Positions 46,242 to 56,503 are shown, counted from the first letter of the stretch. The stretch is 64,000 bases of DNA from Coniochaeta sp. PMI_546 (GCA_021432605.1 MU271144.1:1732606-1796605); one strand, 5' to 3'. The notes: a model not told the origin generated them from the sequence alone. Numbers and translations are program-made.

Positions 46242-48644
46242 ATGTTGCAAGCAGCCCGGCCTCGCCCCTGGGTCTGCGCCAGTTGCGTCCGCCAGGGGCT
46301 GATAGAGGCAGCAAAGCCGCGAAGAGCACCTCAACGACGATGGCTTATGGCAGCGTCACAGTCCGTAGCAAGCGAACCCCTCAAACCACCCGTCAGTCAT
46401 GCTGTTCCAGGACAGCACCATGACGACGCCATCCTGCGGCAGGTATTCGACTCGCCTAGCGTATGGAAATCCTTCGCCAAGACATCCAACTCTAAGAATG
46501 TCGGCCTCTTCCGGAATGCATATCTTACGCGTCCCGAGGGCTTCAGGATATTCGCTCGTGTGAGCATGGCGCGTGCTCACAGGCTGGTGGACAAGGTTCT
46601 CCGTGCCTCGACGACAGAGGAGTACCGGGGCATCGTGAGAGATCTGGATCGCCTGAGCGACCTTCTGTGCCGCGTGTTGGACATGGCCGACTTCGTGCGG
46701 GTCACGCATCCGGATCCGAGGATACAGAACGCTGCCTCTGAAGCGTGGTCTATCGCTTACCAGTACATGAACGAGCTTAACACGACCACCGGTCTGAACG
46801 ACCAGCTAGGAAAAGCCATGGACAACCCCGAGGTGCGGTCTGCCTGGTCCGAGGAAGAGGTGACGGTGGCAGAGATGCTCAAGCTCGACTTCATGAAGTC
46901 GGCCGTCAACCTTCCCAAACGATATCGGGACAAGTTTGTGTCGTTATCGCAGGAAATCAGCGAGGTTGGATCTGCCTTTGTCAGCGATATGGCTCCCGAA
47001 CAGAGGCAGCTCATCCTGCCGAGCAGCGACTTCCAGGGAATGGACCCCCAGACAGCGCGGAGGTTGACGAGAAGGGGCAACATCTATCTTCCGACATTGA
47101 GCGCAGAAGCATCGCTGGCTCTTCGCACGGTGCACAATCCAGAAACGAGGAAAGCCATCTACTACGCTGCAAGGACGGCTTCAAAGAGGTCCACCGACCT
47201 GCTAGAGCACATGGCGAAACTACGGGCAGAACTAGCCAATGTGTCCGGCTTTGAGAGTTACGGCCACATGGCCCTGAGGGACCGGATGATGGCCAAGACG
47301 CCCGAGTCTGTGAAGCAGTTTCTGCAGGCATTGGCCAGGAACAACACTCCCGTCGTCCAGAAAGAGGTTACAGATCTGCTTGCAGCCAAGCAACGACATG
47401 TCGGCTCGACTTCGGTGACACTCGATCCGTGGGATAAAGACTACTACTGCGAGATGGTGCACCGGTCGTCGAGGTCCAAGGTGAAGCAGGACGACTTCCT
47501 CTCAGCCTACTTCTCGCTCGGGACTGTCATGCAGGGACTCTCCCGAATCTTTACCCGACTGTATGGGATCCGCCTCGTGCCGCGCGAGTGCGAGCACGGC
47601 GAGGCATGGCATCCGGACGTGCGTCGGCTCGACGTCGTGTCTGACACGGAGGGCCACGTAGCCGTCCTCTACTGCGATCTGTTCTACCGCGGCGACAAGT
47701 CGCCGAACCCGGCCCACTTCACCATCCGTTGCTCGCGCGAGATCGCGGAGGACGAGGTAGAGCAGGCGGCTTCCTTGTCCACTCAGCACAGCGACGCCCC
47801 CGTGTTTGAGAATCCCGAAGAGGCCGCAAACGACGGAATGGCACTGTCGAAGCTAAACGGAACCCTCAAGCAGCTCCCCACCATAGCCCTCGTCTGCGAC
47901 TTCCCAGAGAGCGCGGGGTACGGAGACCGCCCCGTCCTCCTGTCCTACTTCCAGATGGAGACCCTCTTCCACGAGATGGGCCACGCGATCCACTCCTTCC
48001 TCGCCCGCACCTCCCTCCAGAACGTGGCCGGCACGAGGTGCGCGACCGACCTGGCAGAGCTGCCGTCCACGCTGATGGAGTACTTCGCCGCCGACCCGAC
48101 GGTGCTCTCGCTCTTCGCCCGCCACCACGAGACGGACGAGCCGCTGCCCTACGAGCTGGTGGCGGAGCGCCTGCGCTACTCCAAGCGCTTCGAGGGGCTT
48201 GACACGGAGAACCAGATCCTGCTCGCCATGCTGGACCAGGAGTTGCACTCGTCCCTGGCCGCCCGGCCCGACTTCGACTCGACGGCCATCTTCCACTCCA
48301 TCCAGCGGAGGCACGGCAACCTGCCGCCCGATCCGGCGGGGACGAGATGGCAGGGGTTCTTTGGACATTTGTTCGGGTACGGCAGCACGTACTACAGCTA
48401 TCTGTTCGACAGGGTGCTGGCCGAGCACGTGTGGAAGGTGGTGTTTGCGTCTGGTAGCGAGGGGGCGGCGCTGGACCGGGCGAACGGCGAGCAGCTCAAG
48501 GAGAATCTGCTGAGATGGGGCGGCAGTCGGGATCCGTGGCGGTGTCTGGCTGGGACGCTCAGGGATGAGAGGGTTGCGGAGGGGGATGAGAAGGCCATGG
48601 CTCTTGTTGGGAGCTGGGGGACTAGGAGTACGTTCAAGGAGTGA
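46242..48644 (+). CDS. OCT1: Mitochondrial intermediate peptidase
   Basis: Single exon, 800 residues, an M3-family (thimet) metallopeptidase. The N-terminal ~40 residues are basic and lack acids, as in a matrix presequence. The zinc site HExxH is 'FHEMGHAIHSF' (His577, Glu578, His581). The downstream Glu of the family should be in 'CATDLAELPSTLMEYFA', which is clear here. 'GTRWQGFFGHLFGYGSTYYSYLFDR' is also typical of MIP. Oct1 removes an octapeptide from some matrix-imported precursors after MPP cleavage, including respiratory and iron-homeostasis proteins. The length matches fungal Oct1 (about 770-800). Upstream spacing is short, with MIC26/27 divergent. Confidence 0.96.
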   Translation: MLQAARPRPWVCASCVRQGLIEAAKPRRAPQRRWLMAASQSVASEPLKPPVSHAVPGQHHDDAILRQVFDSPSVWKSFAKTSNSKNVGLFRNAYLTRPEGFRIFARVSMARAHRLVDKVLRASTTEEYRGIVRDLDRLSDLLCRVLDMADFVRVTHPDPRIQNAASEAWSIAYQYMNELNTTTGLNDQLGKAMDNPEVRSAWSEEEVTVAEMLKLDFMKSAVNLPKRYRDKFVSLSQEISEVGSAFVSDMAPEQRQLILPSSDFQGMDPQTARRLTRRGNIYLPTLSAEASLALRTVHNPETRKAIYYAARTASKRSTDLLEHMAKLRAELANVSGFESYGHMALRDRMMAKTPESVKQFLQALARNNTPVVQKEVTDLLAAKQRHVGSTSVTLDPWDKDYYCEMVHRSSRSKVKQDDFLSAYFSLGTVMQGLSRIFTRLYGIRLVPRECEHGEAWHPDVRRLDVVSDTEGHVAVLYCDLFYRGDKSPNPAHFTIRCSREIAEDEVEQAASLSTQHSDAPVFENPEEAANDGMALSKLNGTLKQLPTIALVCDFPESAGYGDRPVLLSYFQMETLFHEMGHAIHSFLARTSLQNVAGTRCATDLAELPSTLMEYFAADPTVLSLFARHHETDEPLPYELVAERLRYSKRFEGLDTENQILLAMLDQELHSSLAARPDFDSTAIFHSIQRRHGNLPPDPAGTRWQGFFGHLFGYGSTYYSYLFDRVLAEHVWKVVFASGSEGAALDRANGEQLKENLLRWGGSRDPWRCLAGTLRDERVAEGDEKAMALVGSWGTRSTFKE

Positions 48645-49448
48645 GGTTTGCTGTTGTACTACCTGGGCATGCTGTTCTGTGTAACTGAGTGATCATGTTG
48701 TGTGTGTGTTGTAGGGTTAGCTCTGGGATGAGATGTCTATGTACAATAAGTGAGATGGTTGTAAGATTGTGTAGGATGAATAATGATATACACATGCATG
48801 ACACGATAATCAGCTGTTGGACTCGACCACTGTATACTATAGTATGGCTGATCCTTCCCTTGGCTTTCAAAAACAACAAACAACTGCCATCTTTTGCGTC
48901 GGATGGTTCACTGTACCATATAGTAAATGGTACGACTGACATTGTCATCACACTTTTTAAGTTCAGCGCCGTCAAGCGCCACAAAAAGGTTCAATGCAAT
49001 GCCGGATGCACGAATCAGCGCTGTTTGGTGCCTGGAAATCAAAAATAATCTCTTTTCCTTCGTTACCACAGGATTCCCGACAGCCAAATCCGACAAGTCC
49101 GCAATTGGGTGCTGATATCGTAATGATAAGGACAATCTAGGACGCGATTGGAGCACTTGTTAAAGCTGTTGGGCACCCCAAGGGTCGACAATCCTTGTCC
49201 TGCAGCTGGAGTCTAGTGTACTGTGGTAGTCCAGGGTCCAGAGGATCGTCAGTCAGCTCATCAGCTCATCAGCTCGACGACACCACCCACCCACAGTCTC
49301 TACATTTCTCTCTTCTGTCAGCCTCACCTACCCAAGCGTCTCGACAGTGCCCAAGGCATTTAAAGCTCTCTAGATATACGCTCTAGACACCATACTCACC
49401 CGAAACCTCTACCTCAACTGTGCTTCGCCCTCCAACCAGCTTGCAACA
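48645..49448. other. Intergenic between OCT1 and the WSC gene
   Basis: About 800 bp, moderately AT-rich near 48700-48850, with a (GT)-rich run near 48695-48712. A direct repeat of TCAGCTCA occurs near 49254-49270. No gene is seen. Confidence 0.5.
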
Positions 49449-50085
49449 ATGGCGCGCACCATCACTACCCTCCTCCTCTCCCTCCTCTCCCTCGCCCTCA
49501 CCCTCGTCCTCGCACAATCAACAACAACAACCACCTCCTCCCCAGCCGCCGCCCCAACAATAGTCCAGTCCATCACCGGAAGCAAGTACAAGTACGCCGG
49601 CTGCTACAACGAGACCACCTCCGTCGCCGGCGCCGGCGGCGCGCGCGCCCTCGACGGCGGCCAGAACGAGGTCCTCAAGGGCGACATGACGGTCCCCGTC
49701 TGCCTCGCCTTCTGCGCCGGCGGCGCCACCGAGTACAAGTACGCCGGCCTCGAATTCTCGCGGGAGTGCTGGTGCTCCCAGCACATCTCGGGCGCCAGCG
49801 TCAAGCTGGACGATGCCGCGTGCGACACCCCATGCGACGGGAATGCGACGACGATCTGCGGAGGCAGTTTGAAGTTGTCGGTGAGTTTTTTTTTTTCTTT
49901 TTCTTTTCTTTCCGTCGACATGATTTGAGGGAGGAAAGGAGGGAAATTCTGGTATTGTGGCGGCAGAGAATAACAGCTAACGGGGACGATAGGTGTATAT
50001 GATCAGCTCGAGTGCGGCGGTGAGGATAACGTACATGACTGCTGTCATTGCGCTGCTTGGAACGATACTGTTCCATCTTCTCTAA
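49449..50085 (+). CDS. WSC-domain cell-surface protein with GPI-type tail
   Basis: Two exons, 49449-49880 and 49993-50085, give 174 residues. The intron (112 nt) starts with GTGAGT and a long poly-pyrimidine run. Residues 1-22 are a signal peptide ('LLLSLLSLALTLVLA'). A short Thr/Ser stretch precedes one WSC domain (about 45-140) with the Cys ladder 'AGCYNE', 'CLAFC', 'YAGLEFSRECWCSQHI', 'CDTPCDGNATTICGG'. The C-terminus ends in a hydrophobic run ('TYMTAVIALLGTILFHLL'), fitting a GPI signal or a single span. WSC domains bind wall glucans; yeast Wsc proteins sense wall stress. No cytoplasmic signalling tail is present here, so a sensor role like Wsc1 is unlikely. Confidence 0.85.
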
Positions 50086-50394
50086 AGTGTGGGATGACGG
50101 GATGATAAGGGCGATCTGGGTTGAGGAATGTACAGCGCTACTAATATTGTAATTCGGGATATTCTTCAGGGACCGTTGGGACTTCATAAAAGCTATACCC
50201 GGTGGATGGGCGTCTCGATTTCATGTATAGACCATGTCATGGTCCTGGTCGGAAAGAAGGGGGATCAGCCATAATGCGATTCCATATAGCTGGTGATAAT
50301 ATGGAAATCACGACGAGGACAATCATAACTCATGCTCATATTCAGGGGTATCTCAGCAAAAACACGGGGTTAACACTCAGTCTCCAGACCTCAT
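50086..50394. other. Intergenic, convergent 3' regions
   Basis: 309 bp between the stops of the WSC gene (+) and REV1 (-). No gene is seen. Confidence 0.6.
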
Positions 50395-53300
50395 CTACTC
50401 AAACTCCATCCTCCCCAGCCCTCGCTCCTTCATAGCCTCCTGCACACTCCCCTTGACGGCAGCCACCGCCTCCCTCCACCCGACCTTTCCCTTCCCCTCC
50501 CCCTCCCCCTCATCCTCCTCCACCACCCACTCCAACCACCTCACCACCTTCCTCGCCTTCTCCATATCCCTCTCCTCCCGGACCACCCTCGCGAGATACC
50601 CCTCCAGCACCCGGACATCATCCCGATGCGGCCCCTCCCCCTTCGTCTCCCGGTGCCACGCGTTAATCATATCCTTCACCTCCGTCAGATCCCGCACCCC
50701 ACTCCCGCCAAACCCAACCTTGGCCGGCGCCGCGGGAAACCCAACCCTCGTCTCCCCACCCCCATACCGCCTCCTATTCTCCTGCCTCGCAGGCCCAGGC
50801 CCAGGCGCCACCAGCCCAGACCTCTGCGCCATCCTCCTCCTCCGGTGATCAGCCACCACCTCCCTCCGGACATCCTCCGGCAGCTCAGCCAGGAACTCGG
50901 GGTCGATCTCCTCCAGCCCCTCCATCGCCTGCTCCAGAGGCGGCTGCGCGCCGCCGCCGCCGCCGCCGCGCCTCTTCCCCCCCGCCGCAGCAGTCAGGAA
51001 GTTGGTCTGCTGCCGCCCCGCCCTGGCGCGGTTGAACAGGCCGTACGTCTTCCCGCCCCGTCCGCCGCGCCTGGTCGGCGTGGGGGCCTTCCTCGGGGCG
51101 GGGAGGATGCGGTCCTTGCGAGGGGATTGCGGGAGGAGGCTCTGGCCCCGCGACCGGGAGGGGGGGTTGTAGGAGGTGAGGATCTCGGCCTGCATTTCTG
51201 GCGGGAGGGCGTTGAAGACCTCCGGGTCGATGTCGGGCGGGATGGCGGCGTCTTGCGGGGCGGGGCTGTGGGTTCTGGACTTGGGGAGGGGGGATGGGTC
51301 GCGGGATCCGACGGCGAGGAAGTCGGTTGTTTGGGGTCTGGTGGCGAAGTGTCTGCGGATGTCGGGCGGGAGCTCGGCGAGGACGGCTGGGTCCGGGTTC
51401 GTGGGCATGATGAACTGGGTGCCGTTTACGTTTAGCGGTGTCATGGCGCTGGCGTCGGCTTCGTTGGCTCTTGCGAGGGCCAGTGCGGGATGCACCTTTG
51501 GTTTGCGGGGGGTCAGAGGGTCGTCGGCTATGGGGTCCAGCTCGTTATGGATGGTTGCCTTGGGCTTCTCGGGCGTTCCATCCTCGATAGCCTCCGTCTT
51601 CTGCTTCTTCGCTGACGGAGGAGCGGGGAAGGTACCAAAGTTGAGTCGCTTCTGGCTCCCTTCGGGCGCAGAAGCTTTCAGGGGTTCGAGCTTGGTGAGC
51701 TGGACCCCTATCCCGCGCAGATCGCCAGGGCTGAAGTTGAAGGAACGTAAGACAGCGACGGCCTCTTTGCCGATAAACTCGCCATTGTTCGTGGCAACTC
51801 CAAAGACGATGCTCTTGTTGAAGGTGTCGCACTTCCCGTGGCCGAGATGTTTCGGAGGGTCGAGCGGTGCGTCTGCAGCTCTCCGCATGATCTTGACGGT
51901 CAGATGCTTCCCCTTGACCCCCTCGTTGAGGAGCCGCCGTTCCAGTTCCTTGCAGAGGTTGCCGACGAACTCTTCCGCCTCTTGCTGGTTGATGAACCGG
52001 ATGCCCCAGTTGACCTCGGCCGACACGGATTTCCTGACAGGCTGCTCGCCCACCTCCGTCCGGTCAATGCCGCGCGAGTATTCCCACAGCTTCTCCCCCG
52101 TCTTGGGTCCCAGTACGGACGTCAAGCGTTCCTTAGAGGTCTGCCGTATGTCCTTGACCAGCTTCACGCCAATCTCTTCCAACTTGCCACCAATGCTGTA
52201 CGCGACACCAGGCAGATCCTCGACTTTCAAATCACCCAGAATGTCGAGGACCTCCTCCGGCCGAATCTGATACTGGCCAGCAGGCTTAGCCTTTCGCAAC
52301 GCAACCTTAGCAAGCAGGATATTCCCGCCGATCCCAACCGACACATTACAGCCAGTTTTCTCCTTAATCCGCTCGCGCAGCCTCAGTGCGATCTCGTCGG
52401 CCTTCTCTTCCTCTCGCCAGACGCTTCCCTCACTGACGCCCACCCCCTCAGAGCCCGCGGCAGATAACACAATACTAGTGACGTCCACCAGAGCCTCATC
52501 GATACTGACGCTCTGCACCACGCCCCCGACCTCCAGCACCGCGTCGTAAAACAAGGCGCTTGCGTCCTCGTACGCCGGGAAGTCATACGCCAGCACCTTC
52601 AGGTCCGGACAGAGCTCCAGGGCCCGCTTCATCCACATGCCGTTCTTGACCCCAAACTCCCTCGCGGGGTAATTACAGCTCGCAATCTCCGACCCGGTGC
52701 CGGTGCCGTGGGCGACGACGGCCGGCTTGTCGACGAACTCGGGATGTTTCTTGAGCGACACGGCGCAGAAGAAGCTGTCGAAGTCGACGTGCATGATGTA
52801 CCGCCGCGACCCGGGCTTCCGCTTGACGACGCCCTTGGGCGCCGGCCCGCGTTCGGCGGCCAGCCGCTGCATTCTAGATTTCAGCTCGGCTTTCCAGGTC
52901 GAGAGGTGGTGGAGACGGCTTTCGGAGTAGTACTGCTTTAGGAACTCCGGGTTGGCGGTCGAGGACTTGCGGAGGCGGGGGTCGGAGAGGAGGGCGGCAT
53001 TGTGTTCTTCTGAGGTTAGGGTTCTCCCTTCCTTTGAGGGGCCGGGAAGCTCGGGTTGTGGATTCTGAGCTGCCGGGAGCGGCACCTCGTCGCGTTTCTC
53101 ATTGGTAGGAAGAACTGTGGGAGAGTCCTTCGTTAACGCTTGCCGATTCTCCCGCTCAGCACGCTCGACGGCCTCCAGCAGGTCGGCGGTATCATCATCC
53201 ATCTCGTCATCTGCCGGGGCCTCTATACTCTCGACCGCAGGTAGACTCGGCCTATTAGCCCTCGGCGTGACCAGCGGACTGCTTGAGCCCTGAGCCGGAG

Positions 53301-53892
53301 ACGTGCCCATGCTCTTCAACTGGTTCGTGTAAAAGCTATTCTGCGTCTGCTCCCGGTACCGCAGCGGCGTCTGCTGCGTCGCCTGGCTCAGCATCTTGCC
53401 CCCATCAAGCTTGATAGTCTTCTGCCTCGCCCCTCCCTCATCTATGACCCGGTAGTCCGCCCAAGGTAGCAGTTTCCCGGCCCTGATCGAGTCCACCACC
53501 CACGCCGGCTTGACCATGCGGTACTTGCTGAACTCGACCGTCTTCTTGGGCGGCAGCGCCGAGCAGATGATGTGCGTCGCCATGGTCTTGCCGTCCAGGT
53601 ACTGGAGGAACACGCCGCCGTACTCGACAATGGCCTTGTGCAGGTCCGCCAACGACGGCTGGGTGTAGCCGATGACATGTCCGACCACGCCCTTGAAGAT
53701 GGGCGGTTTGTCGCCGGCTGCGGCCCTGATCTCGGCGTCGACGTTCTGGAGCTTGATCTTCTTGCGCCTGAAGTAGTCCGGGAACCCGCCGAAGGCGCTC
53801 GGCGCGTACTCCTCGCCATCTTCGCCGGTGAACTCGTGCTTCTCGAGCCGCTTCCGGACGGCGGTCGAGTTCTTTTCCAAGCGGCTGCCCAT
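50395..53892 (-). CDS. REV1: DNA repair protein REV1 (Y-family deoxycytidyl transferase)
   Basis: Single exon, 1165 residues. A BRCT domain lies at about residues 60-150 ('IFKGVVGHVIGYTQPSLADLH' to 'KPAWVVDSIRAGKLLPWADY'). The Y-family polymerase follows at about 360-780. The metal ligands are Asp370 in 'HVDFDSFF' and Asp465-Glu466 in 'SVSIDEALVDV'. 'CNYPAREFGVKNGMWM' carries the arginine that Rev1 uses as template for dCTP. Three ubiquitin-binding-like motifs appear later: 'DPAVLAELPPDIRRHF', 'DPEVFNALPPEMQAEIL' and 'DPEFLAELPEDVRREVV'. A helical C-terminal domain for binding polymerase zeta follows. Rev1 inserts dCMP opposite abasic sites and scaffolds translesion synthesis. It is divergent from the RED-like gene. 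Confidence 0.95.
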   Translation of the reverse strand: MGSRLEKNSTAVRKRLEKHEFTGEDGEEYAPSAFGGFPDYFRRKKIKLQNVDAEIRAAAGDKPPIFKGVVGHVIGYTQPSLADLHKAIVEYGGVFLQYLDGKTMATHIICSALPPKKTVEFSKYRMVKPAWVVDSIRAGKLLPWADYRVIDEGGARQKTIKLDGGKMLSQATQQTPLRYREQTQNSFYTNQLKSMGTSPAQGSSSPLVTPRANRPSLPAVESIEAPADDEMDDDTADLLEAVERAERENRQALTKDSPTVLPTNEKRDEVPLPAAQNPQPELPGPSKEGRTLTSEEHNAALLSDPRLRKSSTANPEFLKQYYSESRLHHLSTWKAELKSRMQRLAAERGPAPKGVVKRKPGSRRYIMHVDFDSFFCAVSLKKHPEFVDKPAVVAHGTGTGSEIASCNYPAREFGVKNGMWMKRALELCPDLKVLAYDFPAYEDASALFYDAVLEVGGVVQSVSIDEALVDVTSIVLSAAGSEGVGVSEGSVWREEEKADEIALRLRERIKEKTGCNVSVGIGGNILLAKVALRKAKPAGQYQIRPEEVLDILGDLKVEDLPGVAYSIGGKLEEIGVKLVKDIRQTSKERLTSVLGPKTGEKLWEYSRGIDRTEVGEQPVRKSVSAEVNWGIRFINQQEAEEFVGNLCKELERRLLNEGVKGKHLTVKIMRRAADAPLDPPKHLGHGKCDTFNKSIVFGVATNNGEFIGKEAVAVLRSFNFSPGDLRGIGVQLTKLEPLKASAPEGSQKRLNFGTFPAPPSAKKQKTEAIEDGTPEKPKATIHNELDPIADDPLTPRKPKVHPALALARANEADASAMTPLNVNGTQFIMPTNPDPAVLAELPPDIRRHFATRPQTTDFLAVGSRDPSPLPKSRTHSPAPQDAAIPPDIDPEVFNALPPEMQAEILTSYNPPSRSRGQSLLPQSPRKDRILPAPRKAPTPTRRGGRGGKTYGLFNRARAGRQQTNFLTAAAGGKRRGGGGGGAQPPLEQAMEGLEEIDPEFLAELPEDVRREVVADHRRRRMAQRSGLVAPGPGPARQENRRRYGGGETRVGFPAAPAKVGFGGSGVRDLTEVKDMINAWHRETKGEGPHRDDVRVLEGYLARVVREERDMEKARKVVRWLEWVVEEDEGEGEGKGKVGWREAVAAVKGSVQEAMKERGLGRMEFE

Positions 53893-54145
53893 CGTGACTG
53901 TGTGATGACATGTCGTCTCTCAATCTCAGATCTACTGCGGCTTCATCGGAGTCCCGAGCGGTTGGTGATATCATGCAACGGGAGCTACCATCATCAAGGT
54001 CATCACCAAGTGGAACATAGACAGATCCCGAGCCAACCAAGAGGCGCGAAGAACAGAATCAAATCAGATATAGTTAGTTTTCGAGAAAATATTCACAGTA
54101 TCTCGACGGCGATGCGATTCCACGCCGCGGTTGACAAATGACGTG

Positions 54146-54170
54146 TGGCGACTGGCGACTGGCGACTGGC
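54146..54170 (+). repeat. Tandem repeat of TGGCGAC
   Basis: Three and a half direct copies of the heptamer TGGCGAC head to tail. It lies about 245-270 bp before the RED-like start. Confidence 0.8.
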
Positions 54171-54204
54171 GCAATCACTTAACGCGAAGTCACATGCCGT
54201 TGCC

Positions 54205-54244
54205 CGATAAGCGATAAGCGATAAGCAACACCGATAACGATAAG
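54205..54244 (+). promoter_or_regulatory. Array of GATAA motifs
   Basis: Three head-to-tail CGATAAG units and, after a 6-base gap, two more CGATAA units. Each contains the HGATAR core bound by fungal GATA factors (AreA/NIT2, nitrogen; SreA/Sre, iron; NsdD and WC light factors). The cluster is seen; binding is inferred. Confidence 0.45.
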
Positions 54245-54413
54245 GAAGCTACATAGTACAGTCCGACAGTCCGACGTCTCTCAGTTCGTCGTTCTCTGTG
54301 AAACGCCAAACACAATCAATTCCCTTACGCCCAACCTGTCGTCGTCCGAGGTTCTGTCTGGCAGACTGCCCTTCAACGCAGAGCATCCCAACACGGGCGG
54401 CAAATCCAGAAAC

Positions 54414-56129
54414 ATGGACAACCAAGCTTTCAAAAAGCTCCTCCTCCAGAACGCCTCCTCCACCAACAAGAATGCCTCCTCCTCCTCCTCGTCACAAACA
54501 GCCACACCGCGTCTCGGCGGCAGCACACCCAGCGCCGCCCTGGGCTCGCGCCTGAGATCCTCCATCCCCATGACGCCGCGCTCCGTGTCCCTGTCCGCCT
54601 ACGCTCACCGCAGCGACTTTGCGCGGCAGCTGGCCGAGAAGAAGGCGGAGGACAGCAAGGAGCAATCCTCAGCCAAGAAAAAGTTCCGCACCTCGGTGCC
54701 GAAGGGGAGTCGGTTTGGGGAAGGGTATATTGACCGTGCGAGACGGGGGAGGGTAGGGGAGGATGAGGAGGGGGAGGGTGACGACCGGGCGGAGAGATTG
54801 AGGGCGCTGGAGAAGAGGTACAGGGACGGGGAGATTGATGAGGCTACGTATGAGAGGCTGAGGGGGGAGGTTGCAGGGGGGGATTTGGGGAGTACGCATT
54901 TGGTCAAGGGGTTGGATTTCAAGCTGCTTGAGAGGGTGAGGAAGGGGGAGGACGTGTTTGGGGAGCAGAAGGCGGAAGACCGAGATGAGAAGGAAGAGGA
55001 GGATGAGGAAGAACAAGAAGAGGAGACGGGGCAGGAAGATCCGGACGATCTACTGGAAGAGCTGGCGGCGGAGGTCAAGCCTATCGAAAAGGAGAAGGCG
55101 CAGAAGAAGGGTACGTTTGCGCCCACGTCGGCGCTCGTGCCGGGGCAGAAGAGGAGCAGGAATCAGATACTGGCCGAGCTGAAGGCTGCGAGAGAGGCTG
55201 CCAAGGCAAAGACGGAGTCGGCTCTGGGGTCAAAGTTCAAGAAGATCGGGGCGCGGCCTCAGCCCGGTACGAGGATAGAGAGGGACGGCAAGGGACGGGA
55301 GGTCATGATTATCGTCGACGAGAACGGCAATGAAAAGCGCAAGGTCAGGAGGTTAGACCCTACGGCGGCGCAGGAGGAGGTGAAGGAGGAGTTCAAGCCT
55401 GGGGGCGAGGTGCTGGGGATGGAGGTGCCGGAATTCTACAAGTTGCAGCAGGCTGAGAAGCTTGCCAGGCAGAAGGAGGAGGAAGAGAAGGAGATTAGCA
55501 TATTTGACGATGCCGGCTCCGACTACGATCCACTAGCTGGTATGGACGGGTCGAGTGACGAGAGTGACTCCGAGGATGAGGGCGAGGTCGACGAGAGTAT
55601 GAAGCCGGACAGCACGCCCAAGGAGGGAGACTCAGCCGCGGCGGAGGACACCAAAGCAATGCCTCCGCCGCCCAGGCCGAAGGAAGCAGCACCGGCACGA
55701 CCGAATTACTTCAAGGACTCCAAGACGGGCCTAATATCGGCAGAGTCGCAGAAACGGCCAGACCTCAACGACCCGGCGATCCTGGCAGCGTTACGCAAAG
55801 CAAGGGCGCTGGACATGCAGTCCAAATCGGAGGAGGAAATCAAGGCGGCCGAGAGAGAAGCCAAACTCAAGAAGATGCTGGAGGCTAGCAGCCGAGACGA
55901 GGCGGACATGGATCTGGGCTTTGGCTCGAGCAGACTCGAAGACGAGGCTGACATGGAGGAGGCCAAGGTCAAGCTGTCGCAGTGGGGCGGCGAAGAGGAT
56001 GATGATGAGGGCGGACGGGGCGGCGGTAAGGCGAAGCGGAAGCGAGGGGGCAAGAAGCGCAAGGGTGACAAGGATAGCTTTAAGGACGTCATGAGTGTGA
56101 TTGAGCGGAGGAAAGGTGATAAAGCCTAG
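54414..56129 (+). CDS. RED/IK-like spliceosome-associated protein
   Basis: Single exon, 571 residues. The N-terminal RED region is at about residues 65-170: 'FARQLAEKKAEDSKE' followed by 'FGEGYIDRARRGR' and the region ending 'THLVKGLDFKLLERVRK'. The rest is strongly charged, with Glu-rich runs ('EEEDEEEQEEE'), a middle segment 'QKRSRNQILAELKAAREAAK', 'SDYDPLAGMDG', and a basic C-terminus ('KRKRGGKKRKGDKDSF'). Human RED (IK) with SMU1 sits in the precatalytic spliceosomal B complex and helps activation on short introns. The N-terminal family match is good; the function is carried over from animals. The protein is nuclear by its basic clusters. It starts about 520 bp from REV1 in the opposite direction. 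Confidence 0.85.
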   Translation: MDNQAFKKLLLQNASSTNKNASSSSSSQTATPRLGGSTPSAALGSRLRSSIPMTPRSVSLSAYAHRSDFARQLAEKKAEDSKEQSSAKKKFRTSVPKGSRFGEGYIDRARRGRVGEDEEGEGDDRAERLRALEKRYRDGEIDEATYERLRGEVAGGDLGSTHLVKGLDFKLLERVRKGEDVFGEQKAEDRDEKEEEDEEEQEEETGQEDPDDLLEELAAEVKPIEKEKAQKKGTFAPTSALVPGQKRSRNQILAELKAAREAAKAKTESALGSKFKKIGARPQPGTRIERDGKGREVMIIVDENGNEKRKVRRLDPTAAQEEVKEEFKPGGEVLGMEVPEFYKLQQAEKLARQKEEEEKEISIFDDAGSDYDPLAGMDGSSDESDSEDEGEVDESMKPDSTPKEGDSAAAEDTKAMPPPPRPKEAAPARPNYFKDSKTGLISAESQKRPDLNDPAILAALRKARALDMQSKSEEEIKAAEREAKLKKMLEASSRDEADMDLGFGSSRLEDEADMEEAKVKLSQWGGEEDDDEGGRGGGKAKRKRGGKKRKGDKDSFKDVMSVIERRKGDKA

Positions 56130-56503
56130 TCATCCATCCTCACAGTTGAGACGACGAGACCGAAGAATACCACAGAACGATAAATGCACAATTTTGTCAG
56201 ATTCAGTGTAGATATCTGACCTAATGAATATTCTAGCTGCGATGATCGTCACCCCCAATTGCTGCTCTCCAATAGTAACGACGGAGTAACAACCAATGAT
56301 AGAGCTGGCTCTCGCCGATATTTCAAGGAGGCTGTGGCAGTGGTGTGTATGGTCAGGCTGGCAGCACAAGACCAACGTGCTCAAATCTCCTTGTGGGACA
56401 GTACAAACTGAGGGCCTCCAGACTCAAACGGCTCATTTTCATCGAGGGTACCCTTAAGGTATGGTTCAACAAGGCACACAGAATCCTTACCTGTCTATGG
56501 GCC
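56130..56503. other. Intergenic between the RED-like and HET genes
   Basis: 374 bp. The frame of the HET gene's first exon is open upstream to about 56345, but the ATG at 56504 has the better start context (GCCATGG). No other gene is seen. Confidence 0.5.

Larger units (their letters stand above)
53893..54413. promoter_or_regulatory. Divergent promoter region of REV1 and the RED-like gene
   Basis: 521 bp between divergent starts, with a 7-base tandem repeat and a GATA array, both listed separately. Confidence 0.55.

Noticed and set aside
51176-52270. 364-codon plus-strand frame
   Set aside because: Antisense to the REV1 polymerase region, with no domain of its own.
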